Shown piece after piece: positions 15,398 through 22,524 of a stretch of 64,000 bases of DNA. The stretch covers positions 20,501 to 84,500 of the forward strand of contig JAHZFJ010000015.1 in NCBI GenBank assembly GCA_019421365.1, read 5' to 3'. The stretch comes from Lachnospiraceae bacterium. Lineage in GTDB: Bacteria; Bacillota; Clostridia; Lachnospirales; Lachnospiraceae. Under the pieces are notes generated by a model that saw nothing but the letters and a program-made list of their open reading frames with translations, ran no database searches and had not been told where the DNA came from. Position numbers and translations under genes: made by a program. Numbering within the stretch: position 1 is the first letter of the stretch; every line of letters starts with the position of its first letter.

Positions 15398-16399
15398 TTA
15401 AAGCTTGTTATAAAGATACATTAAAATTAATGATATAATAATATAGATTGCAAATATTAAGAAAGATATATATACACGTTTATTCTCGTCTTGGATCGAG
15501 CCATCATCTAACGCAGTATGTACATAATAATAGCCTAAGATTCCACCTAATACTATAGCAACAACTGAAAGCGGTAGACTGAATAAAGACGTAATAATAG
15601 CAACTACTATAAAAGGTAAAAATGCGGCACTCTTTGTTGCTGCTATACATATTGCTTCTTTAAAATTCTTATTTGCTTTACCAATTTGCTTTACAATAAG
15701 CATTGTTACACCAGCAAATATACATGCTCCTAATGCTGTTCCTATTAAAGTACTAAAAATTGTGCTTAGATAAGGAACTTTTATTTCCCCTTGAAAATAA
15801 TAAGACATTCCACCAAATATGCTCATAATCATGGAGTAAAGTTTCTTTAATATAAGGCTTGAGAAAATTATCATTAACACAGCTTCTGCACCAATTAGTA
15901 TAAGTGCATTAATAAAATTACTATCATTAACAAAGTTCTTCAAATTATCAGCTGGTGCTTTCCATATATCCAATAGAATCTGCCATATATTCTTCGCATA
16001 CTTACCAGCTACTGCTGCTGCCTGAGACGCTTGTTGGCTGAATTGATTCGTTTGATTATCTGATTGACCTTGTACTGTCTGTCCTTGCATTGGTTGTCCT
16101 TGCACCGGCTGTCCTTGTACTGGTTGTCCCTGCATTGGTTGTCCCTGCATTGGTTGTCCTTGTACTGGCTGCCCTTGCACTGATTGTCCATACATATATC
16201 CGCTTACACCTGCTTGTTGCTCGCCTTGAATAGGTTGTGAGCCCATTATCTGCACAGGTTGTACATTAACCTCTACTGTTTCTTCTTTCACTTCATTTAC
16301 TTCTGAGGATATAACCTGGTCTTGTTCACTCCCCAGAGAACACGAACAAGTTTCTCCATCTTGTAAAGGCTTACCACACTTACCGCAAAATTTTGCCAT
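15398..16399 (-). CDS. Zinc-ribbon protein with Gln-rich repeats and Yip1-like membrane domain
   Basis: A 333-residue protein in three parts. Residues 4-19 form a zinc ribbon (CGKCGKPLQDGETCSC). Residues about 68-115 are a low-complexity run of five-residue units of the form QPVQG/QPMQG. The rest has five or six hydrophobic segments resembling a Yip1/DUF1282 domain. The zinc ribbon and repeats should face the cytoplasm. Function unknown. The repeat segment is encoded by 15-bp DNA repeats that can expand or contract. A stem-loop at 15337-15377 lies downstream but lacks a T run on the gene's strand. Confidence 0.7.
   Translation of the reverse strand: MAKFCGKCGKPLQDGETCSCSLGSEQDQVISSEVNEVKEETVEVNVQPVQIMGSQPIQGEQQAGVSGYMYGQSVQGQPVQGQPMQGQPMQGQPVQGQPVQGQPMQGQTVQGQSDNQTNQFSQQASQAAAVAGKYAKNIWQILLDIWKAPADNLKNFVNDSNFINALILIGAEAVLMIIFSSLILKKLYSMIMSIFGGMSYYFQGEIKVPYLSTIFSTLIGTALGACIFAGVTMLIVKQIGKANKNFKEAICIAATKSAAFLPFIVVAIITSLFSLPLSVVAIVLGGILGYYYVHTALDDGSIQDENKRVYISFLIFAIYIIISLILMYLYNKL
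16066..16191. repeat. 15-bp tandem repeats inside the zinc-ribbon gene
   Basis: About eight copies of a 15-bp unit close to TTGTCCYTGYAYYGG on the plus strand run in frame through the gene, each encoding QPVQG or QPMQG. Units differ mainly at third positions and at the V/M codon. A variable-number tandem repeat is likely. Confidence 0.85.
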
Positions 16400-16495
16400 A
16401 TTGATTTCCTCTCTCTCAGTTTATTTGATGACTGTATTTTTTAAGTATAAACTTCTTTAACCATTTCACAGTCACCAAATAAACTATACCATAGA

Positions 16496-17821
16496 TTAGG
16501 AATACTTTTCAATTCCTTCTTTACTAACTCTGGCAAATATTAGGGGCTCGATTACAGGTTTATCTTCCGAAATCGTATAAGCTTCTAATAAAAGTTTCTC
16601 TACATCTGCAAACATCTTCTCATCTGATGCATATAATGTGGCTAGCACTTCGCCCTTCTTAACAAATGCACCGATTTTCTTATCTAGAATAATACCTGCA
16701 GAATAATCAAGTAAGCTTTCTTTCGTCGCACGTCCTGCACCTAACTCTACTGAAGCAATACCACATTTCTCTGTATTCATATGTGTAATGTACCCTTCAC
16801 GATCAGAGCGAACTTCATAACAAAATGGAGCTTTGGCAAATGCATTCGTGTCTTTGATTACCCTTGAATCGCCACCTTGTGCTTCTACCATATCTATTAA
16901 TTTACCTAAAGCTTTTCCTGATGTAATTGCCTCTTTAGCCATCTTTTCACAAGTTTCTACATCACCCTTACCCGTTAAGTGAAGCATATTTGCAGCAAGT
17001 TTAATACAAACACTTGTAAGGTCTTCTGGCCCTTTACCTTGTAATGTATGGACAGCTTCAATTACCTCTAGAGAATTTCCTATCGCATTTCCTAGTGGTA
17101 TATCCATATCAGTAATTAATGCAACTGTCTTTCTTCCTTCATGTTCACCGATAGCTACCATTTTACTTGCTAGTAAGATAGAATCATCAATCGTCTTCAT
17201 GAAAGCACCACTACCAGTCTTAACATCAAGAAGGATACTATCACTTCCAGCTGCGAGCTTTTTACTCATAATAGAAGAAGCTATTAGCGGAATACTTCCT
17301 ACCGTAGCTGTTACGTCACGAAGAGCATATAATTTCTTATCTGCAGGAGCAAGATTACCCGATTGTCCAATTACACTTAAACCAATTCTATTAACAATAT
17401 CAAAGAACTCTTCTCGTGGAAGAGAAGTCTTCATACCAGGTATCGCTTCCATCTTATCAATCGTTCCACCAGTATGACCAAGTCCTCTGCCGGACATCTT
17501 AGCTACTTTACCACCACATGCTGCAACAATTGGAGCAATTACAAGTGTTGTTTTATCGCCAACGCCACCTGTACTGTGCTTATCTACCTTAATACCATCA
17601 ATAGCTGATAGATCAATCATATCGCCTGAATGAGCCATCGCTCCTGTCATTACAGCCATCTCATGATCTGTCATGCCTTTAAAACAAATTGCCATAAGCA
17701 TCGCTGACATCTGGTAATCTGGAATCTCTTCCTTAACATAACCATCTATCATAAATTGGATTTCTTCATCAGTAAGGATTTCGCCTTTCTTTTTCTTAGT
17801 AATTAAATCCACCATTCTCAT
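16496..17821 (-). CDS. pdp: Pyrimidine-nucleoside phosphorylase
   Basis: A 441-residue enzyme of the thymidine/pyrimidine nucleoside phosphorylase family, with the signature KMSGRGLGHTGGTIDKMEAI (about 110-129) and the phosphate loop DKHSTGGVGDKTT (about 81-93). It splits uridine, thymidine and deoxyuridine with phosphate. The reading frame extends upstream to 17860, but the ATG at 17821 starts the family consensus MRMVDLI and has GGAG at suitable distance. It is last in a cluster deoD-deoC-cdd-pdp on the minus strand, feeding deoxyribose-1-phosphate to DeoB and DeoC. Confidence 0.93.
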   Translation of the reverse strand: MRMVDLITKKKKGEILTDEEIQFMIDGYVKEEIPDYQMSAMLMAICFKGMTDHEMAVMTGAMAHSGDMIDLSAIDGIKVDKHSTGGVGDKTTLVIAPIVAACGGKVAKMSGRGLGHTGGTIDKMEAIPGMKTSLPREEFFDIVNRIGLSVIGQSGNLAPADKKLYALRDVTATVGSIPLIASSIMSKKLAAGSDSILLDVKTGSGAFMKTIDDSILLASKMVAIGEHEGRKTVALITDMDIPLGNAIGNSLEVIEAVHTLQGKGPEDLTSVCIKLAANMLHLTGKGDVETCEKMAKEAITSGKALGKLIDMVEAQGGDSRVIKDTNAFAKAPFCYEVRSDREGYITHMNTEKCGIASVELGAGRATKESLLDYSAGIILDKKIGAFVKKGEVLATLYASDEKMFADVEKLLLEAYTISEDKPVIEPLIFARVSKEGIEKYS

Positions 17822-17857
17822 ACTTATCATCTCCGTTCTAATCAAGTATATCTTAGC

Positions 17858-17899
17858 CAATTGCGAAACTCTTCTCCATTACAAATAGTTTTGCAATTG
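17858..17899. repeat. 12-bp inverted repeat between cdd and pdp
   Basis: CAATTGCGAAAC at 17858-17869 pairs with GTTTTGCAATTG at 17888-17899, one G-U/mismatch position, loop 18. It has no T run and could be a processing hairpin or operator in the operon. Confidence 0.5.
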
Positions 17900-17916
17900 A
17901 CGTCAAGTTTTCAATC

Positions 17917-18333
17917 TTAATTCTCGATTAAATCTCCAGGACCAAAACCAAGTGGTAACAACTCTTCCAATGTGAACTCCTTATACTCTTCTTCCGATTT
18001 TGCTAAGATAATATTAAATGTTTTAGGATCACAAAACTCCATCATTACCTGTCTACATACACCACAAGGTGCTGTAATATTCTCCACTTTACGTCCCTTA
18101 CCAGCAACTATTACAATCTTTTCAAACTCTTTGGTTCCTTCACTAACTGCCTTAAAGAAAGCCGTACGTTCTGCACAATTTGAAGGCGTATAGGCTGCAT
18201 TTTCTATATTGCAACCGGTGAATATGGAACCGTCTTTAGCAACTAATACTGCCGAAACATTGAAGTTAGAATATGGCGCATAAGAATATTTCAATCCATC
18301 AATCGCCATTCTAATAAGCTCTTTATTATCCAT
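17917..18333 (-). CDS. cdd: Cytidine deaminase
   Basis: A 138-residue homotetrameric-type cytidine deaminase. The zinc site is visible as NCAERTA (Cys-x-Glu with the catalytic glutamate, about 52-58) and PCGVCRQ (two cysteines, about 89-95); the nucleoside-binding FNVSAVLVAKDG and GCNIENAAYTPS motifs precede it. It converts cytidine and deoxycytidine to uridine forms that the downstream pdp product then phosphorolyses. The length is typical. It lies between deoC and pdp on the same strand. Confidence 0.94.
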   Translation of the reverse strand: MDNKELIRMAIDGLKYSYAPYSNFNVSAVLVAKDGSIFTGCNIENAAYTPSNCAERTAFFKAVSEGTKEFEKIVIVAGKGRKVENITAPCGVCRQVMMEFCDPKTFNIILAKSEEEYKEFTLEELLPLGFGPGDLIEN

Positions 18334-18380
18334 TATAAGTCCCTTTCTATGATTACCTAATTATAGATTCAGATAGAAGA

Positions 18381-18423
18381 GAGGGTATTATAGAAGTCAT
18401 AATCTATCCTTCGTAATACCCTC
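18381..18423 (-). terminator. Stem-loop between deoC and cdd
   Basis: GAGGGTATTA at 18381-18390 pairs with TAATACCCTC at 18414-18423. On the minus strand the following bases are pyrimidine-rich but not a clean T run, so it may be a weak terminator or an mRNA-processing hairpin inside the operon. Confidence 0.5.
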
Positions 18424-18440
18424 GTCTTTACCTGCTTATC

Positions 18441-19106
18441 TTAATATCCTGTACCAGTTTCATTCTTTGCTAATTTAACAATACGGCTTGTTCCAAGTCT
18501 TGATGCACCTAGTTCAATGAATTTCTCAGCATCATCAAATGATGAAATTCCACCTGCTGCTTTCATCTTAACGTGTTCGCCGATGTTCTTAGCAAACAAC
18601 GCAATATCATCAAATGTAGCACCTGCTGTAGAGAAGCCGGTTGAAGTTTTGATGTAGTCTGCTCCTGAATTAGTAACAACTTTACACATCATAACCTTTT
18701 CTTCTTCTGTTAACACGCAAGTCTCAATAATAACTTTAAGGATCTTATCTTTACATACTTCTTTTAGTGTTTTAATTTCTTGTTCAATTAAATCAAAACG
18801 TTTATCTTTAACCCAACCAAGATTGATTACCATATCAATCTCATCTGCTCCATTATCTATTGCATCCTTTGTTTCGAATGCTTTAACAGCTGTTGTATTA
18901 TATCCATTAGGAAAACCAATTACAGTACACACTGCCATCTTGTCTCCCATATATTCTTTTGCTTGCTTAACATAAGAAGGCGGAATACAAACGCTTGCTG
19001 TTTGATAATGCATCGCGTCGTCACAAATTGTTTTAATATCATCCCATGTAGCAGTTGTCCCTAACAATGTATGGTCAACTTTTTCAAAAATATTCTTCTT
19101 ATTCAT
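18441..19106 (-). CDS. deoC: Deoxyribose-phosphate aldolase
   Basis: A 221-residue class I aldolase with the Schiff-base lysine in YIKTSTGFSTAGAT (about 151-164) and the proton-relay lysine region LKVIIETCVL (about 120-129). It cleaves 2-deoxyribose-5-phosphate to glyceraldehyde-3-phosphate and acetaldehyde, the exit step of deoxynucleoside breakdown. GGGAGG lies upstream of the start. It is 26 bp downstream of deoD, so the two are in one operon. Confidence 0.94.
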   Translation of the reverse strand: MNKKNIFEKVDHTLLGTTATWDDIKTICDDAMHYQTASVCIPPSYVKQAKEYMGDKMAVCTVIGFPNGYNTTAVKAFETKDAIDNGADEIDMVINLGWVKDKRFDLIEQEIKTLKEVCKDKILKVIIETCVLTEEEKVMMCKVVTNSGADYIKTSTGFSTAGATFDDIALFAKNIGEHVKMKAAGGISSFDDAEKFIELGASRLGTSRIVKLAKNETGTGY

Positions 19107-19132
19107 CGATACATATCCTCCCTACACAGTAA

Positions 19133-19837
19133 TTATTCAGCGATTTCTAAAGCGATTTCCATCATCTCTCTAAAACTTGTTTGTCTTTCTTCTGCTGGAA
19201 GTGCTTCTCCTGTGAATACATGGTCAGATACAGTAAGAATACATAATGCTTTCTTATTTGCTCTAGCTGCAATCATATATAGAGCTGCTGCTTCCATCTC
19301 AACTGCTGCCACATTCATCTTTTTCCATAATTCATTAGTCTTCTCATAATCATTATAGAAGTGGTCAGATGATAAGATGTTACCTACAACTACTTTGATG
19401 TTCTTTTCTTCAGCTGTTTCTACTGCTTTACGAAGAAGTGAGAAATCTGCTATTGGTGCATATGTTCCTGGTAATTTATATTGTTCTGCATAATTAGAAT
19501 CTGTTGATGCACCCATACCAATAACAACGTCACGTACTTTGATATCATCTCCAATACCACCTGCTGAACCGATACGAATAATACTTTCTACATCATAGAA
19601 ATGATATAATTCATAGGAATAGATACCGATTGATGGCATACCCATTCCACCACCCATAACGGATACTCTTTTACCTTTATAAGTTCCTGTATATCCAAAC
19701 ATATTACGTACAGTATTGAAACAAGTTACTTCTTCTAAAAAATTATCTGCAATGTATTTTGCTCTTAATGGATCTCCTGGCATTAATACTGTCTTTGCTA
19801 TATCTCCTGGTTTTGCTGCATTATGTGGTGTTGCCAT
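19133..19837 (-). CDS. deoD: Purine-nucleoside phosphorylase, DeoD type
   Basis: A 234-residue hexameric-type phosphorylase with MPGDPLRAKYIAD at 19-31, the phosphate-binding GMGMPSIGIYSYEL region and the ribose-binding VEMEAAALYMIA segment (about 177-188). It converts purine (deoxy)nucleosides and phosphate to base plus (deoxy)ribose-1-phosphate, which DeoB isomerises. It is the first gene after a 323-bp gap containing a foldback element, so the cluster deoD-deoC-cdd-pdp may have its own promoter. Confidence 0.95.
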   Translation of the reverse strand: MATPHNAAKPGDIAKTVLMPGDPLRAKYIADNFLEEVTCFNTVRNMFGYTGTYKGKRVSVMGGGMGMPSIGIYSYELYHFYDVESIIRIGSAGGIGDDIKVRDVVIGMGASTDSNYAEQYKLPGTYAPIADFSLLRKAVETAEEKNIKVVVGNILSSDHFYNDYEKTNELWKKMNVAAVEMEAAALYMIAARANKKALCILTVSDHVFTGEALPAEERQTSFREMMEIALEIAE

Positions 19838-19927
19838 AATAGTACCTCCTAATTAAATTAAATTGGACTTCAAGTATACAACATTTTATTGATTTTATCA
19901 ATGAAACTGAGTTACTTTCCTTTTTTG

Positions 19928-20143
19928 CTAATGTTACTCAAACTTCGCACTTGAAGATTTCGAGGAGTAGCTAACCGCTCTATCCAACGAAAAACCCGCT
20001 CTCGCTTAGCTTCACACGTAGCAGTACTAAGATTTCGCGTTGCTCAATCAAGTGCTGACGTGTTCAGATAGTTTTTCTTATGAATATAGCAATTCTCCAC
20101 TCTAAATGAACTTCTTTATGTGCGAAGTTTGCCTAATGTTAAT
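19928..20143. repeat. Foldback element, family C copy 1
   Basis: A 216-bp element between deoB and deoD. Its arms CAAACTTCGCAC (19939-19950) and GTGCGAAGTTTG (20120-20131) are perfect complements, extended outward by CTAATGTTA-like and inward by GAGGAG/CTCC segments. The interior (19975-20070) has further stem-loops, e.g. CACGTAGCA with TGCTGACGTG. Parts of both arms recur at 39330-39377. It accounts for most of the 323-bp gap. Confidence 0.6.
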
Positions 20144-20160
20144 AGAATACTCACTTCTTC

Positions 20161-21345
20161 TTATATAATCTCTGATAAAAGTGATTTTCCTGATACTTTA
20201 GAATCAACATTAAAGTAATCTAAGATTGTTGCTGCAATATCAGCGAATGAATCTCTTGTACCTAGATTCGTATTCTTCTTAATCTTATCTCCGTAGATAA
20301 CTAGTGGTGTATATTCACGTGAATGATCAGTAGAAGGGGTTACTGGATCACAACCATGGTCAGCTGTAATCATTAGAATGTCATCTTCTTTTAATGCTGC
20401 TAATAATTCAGGTAATCTCTCATCAAAGTAAGTAAGTGCCTTTGCATAACCTTCTGCGTCATTTCTATGACCATACAACATATCAAAATCTACTAAATTA
20501 GTGAAACATAAACCATTAAAATCACGTTTCATATATTCAAGTGTACGTTCAATACCTTCAGCGTTATTAGCAGTACGAACCATCTCACCAATACCTTTTC
20601 CTGCGAAGATGTCATTTATTTTACCAACAGCTAATACATCTAAGCCAGCGTCTAATAACTGATCAAGCATTGTAGTATTTGGCGGAACTAATGAATAGTC
20701 ATGGCGTCTTGAAGTACGTTTGAAGTCAGGTGCTTCCCCTTCGAAAGGTCTTGCAATAACACGGCCTACGCCATATTTTCCTTCACAGATTTCTCTGGCT
20801 ATCTCACAATATTCATATAATTGCTCAATTGGAACAACTGATTCATGTGCCGCAATCTGGAATACGCTATCTGCTGATGTATAGACGATTAAGGCACCTG
20901 TTTTCACATGTTCCTCTCCATAATCACGGATTACATCTGTTCCTGAGTACGGTTTATTACAGATAACTTTTCTACCTGTACGTTCTTCGAATACATCAAG
21001 TAATTCCTTAGGGAATCCATCAGGGAATGTTGGAAGTGGACTTTCTGAAACAATACCAGCAATTTCCCAATGTCCAATTGTTGTATCCTTACCTTTTGAA
21101 GTTTCAGTCAATCTTGCATATGCACCGACTGGTGTAACTTCTTCTTTCGCCCAGTCTTCCTCTGGTCTTTCAATTTCAACTCCGTCAATGTTGAAGAAAC
21201 CTAATTTTTTCATATTAGGCATACGGAAATATTTACTTGTAGAAGCTGCTTTTACTGTGTTGCTTCCAGCATCTCCATAATTTGCTGCATCTGGCATTTC
21301 CCCAATGCCAAAACTATCTAAAACTATTAAAAATACACGTTTCAT
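20161..21345 (-). CDS. deoB: Phosphopentomutase
   Basis: A 394-residue alkaline-phosphatase-superfamily enzyme. Metal ligands and catalytic residues are visible: VLDSFGIGEMPDA at the N-terminus, the active-site threonine in GKDTTIGHWE (about 86-95), and the C-terminal ITADHGCDPVTPSTDHSRE. It interconverts (deoxy)ribose-1-phosphate and 5-phosphate, linking DeoD and Pdp to DeoC and RpiB. It lies upstream of the deoD cluster and 17 bp downstream of the M29 aminopeptidase gene, with which it is probably cotranscribed. Confidence 0.95.
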   Translation of the reverse strand: MKRVFLIVLDSFGIGEMPDAANYGDAGSNTVKAASTSKYFRMPNMKKLGFFNIDGVEIERPEEDWAKEEVTPVGAYARLTETSKGKDTTIGHWEIAGIVSESPLPTFPDGFPKELLDVFEERTGRKVICNKPYSGTDVIRDYGEEHVKTGALIVYTSADSVFQIAAHESVVPIEQLYEYCEIAREICEGKYGVGRVIARPFEGEAPDFKRTSRRHDYSLVPPNTTMLDQLLDAGLDVLAVGKINDIFAGKGIGEMVRTANNAEGIERTLEYMKRDFNGLCFTNLVDFDMLYGHRNDAEGYAKALTYFDERLPELLAALKEDDILMITADHGCDPVTPSTDHSREYTPLVIYGDKIKKNTNLGTRDSFADIAATILDYFNVDSKVSGKSLLSEII

Positions 21346-21362
21346 ACTTTACCTCATTTCTT

Positions 21363-22481
21363 TTACTTAAGATTCTCTGGGTTTAAACACTCTAATTCTT
21401 TCACAACGAACTTGCCATCTTTACGAACAAGAACATCATCAAAATAAATCTCGCCACCACCGTACTCAGGCGTTTGAATACATACAAGATCCCAATGGAT
21501 AGAAGAATGATTACCATTTGGTGCATCATCGTAGCAGTTTCCTGGTGTGAAGTGGAATGATCCCATAATCTTTTCATCAAATAAAGTATCCTTCATTGGA
21601 GTTAATACATATGGGTTAACACCAATCGCAAATTCTCCAACAAAACGAGCTCCTTCGTCTGTATCAAATACTTTATTAATTCTTTCTGTATCGTTAGCTG
21701 TTGCTTCAATAATCTTACCATCTTTGAAAGTTAACTTAATATTCTCAAAGGTAAATCCTTGATATACTGCAGGTGCATTGTATTGTAACGTACCATTAAT
21801 TGAATCTTTAACTGGTGCTGTAAATACTTCACCGTCAGGAATATTCGCATCTCCAGCACATGGAATTGCTGGTATATCTTTAATAGAGAATGTAAGATCT
21901 GTACCAGGTCCTACAATGTGTACTTTGTCTGTACGGTTTAGGTACTCTACTAAATTCTCCATAGCTTTACCCATCTTAGAATAATCTAAGTTACATACAT
22001 CAAAGTAGAAGTTTTCGAATTTCTCAGTACTCATATTAGCTAGCTGTGCCATAGAGCTGTTTGGATAACGAAGAACTACCCAACGTGTTTTAGGAACACG
22101 AATGTCATGGTGTACTGGAGTAGAATATAAGCTAGAATATAGTTTCATCTTCTCTGCCGGCACATCTGAGTATTCTGTTACATTATCACTACCACGAACA
22201 CCAACATAACAATCCATCTTAGCCATCTCTGCTGCATCTATTTCAGCCATAACCTTTAATTGCTCTTCTGTGCAATTAAGAAGCATCTCTCTCTCCACTA
22301 TAGGATCCGTGAAATGTGGAAATGGATTACCTCCCACTGCATATACTTCTTTCACTAATTGTTTTGCTAACATCTGCGTAGCCGGTCCAACGTAGTGGAT
22401 ATATACATTATCTCCTTTTTTAACTTTCATCGAATAATTTACAAGGTTTTTTGCTAATGTTTTAATTCTTTCATCTACCAT
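21363..22481 (-). CDS. Aminopeptidase, M29 family
   Basis: A 372-residue metallopeptidase of the thermophilic-aminopeptidase (AmpS/PepS/AmpT) family. Recognisable segments are VERE near 83, HVDLVC-like WDLVCIQ near the C-terminus, the NSSIHWD metal-site region and DDAPNGNHSS. It should remove N-terminal residues from peptides in the cytoplasm with cobalt, zinc or similar metal. Length is slightly below the usual 410. It precedes deoB closely, an arrangement with no obvious metabolic logic. The ribosome site AAAGGAAAGTG precedes the ATG. Confidence 0.85.
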   Translation of the reverse strand: MVDERIKTLAKNLVNYSMKVKKGDNVYIHYVGPATQMLAKQLVKEVYAVGGNPFPHFTDPIVEREMLLNCTEEQLKVMAEIDAAEMAKMDCYVGVRGSDNVTEYSDVPAEKMKLYSSLYSTPVHHDIRVPKTRWVVLRYPNSSMAQLANMSTEKFENFYFDVCNLDYSKMGKAMENLVEYLNRTDKVHIVGPGTDLTFSIKDIPAIPCAGDANIPDGEVFTAPVKDSINGTLQYNAPAVYQGFTFENIKLTFKDGKIIEATANDTERINKVFDTDEGARFVGEFAIGVNPYVLTPMKDTLFDEKIMGSFHFTPGNCYDDAPNGNHSSIHWDLVCIQTPEYGGGEIYFDDVLVRKDGKFVVKELECLNPENLK

Positions 22482-22524
22482 ATTATCACTTTCCTTTCTT
22501 TTGTTAATGAGTTTTACAAAACTC

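Noticed and set aside
16066..16191. Regular 15-bp repeats as a possible CRISPR array
   Set aside because: There are no unique spacers, the unit is too short, and the repeats are in frame with a protein tract.
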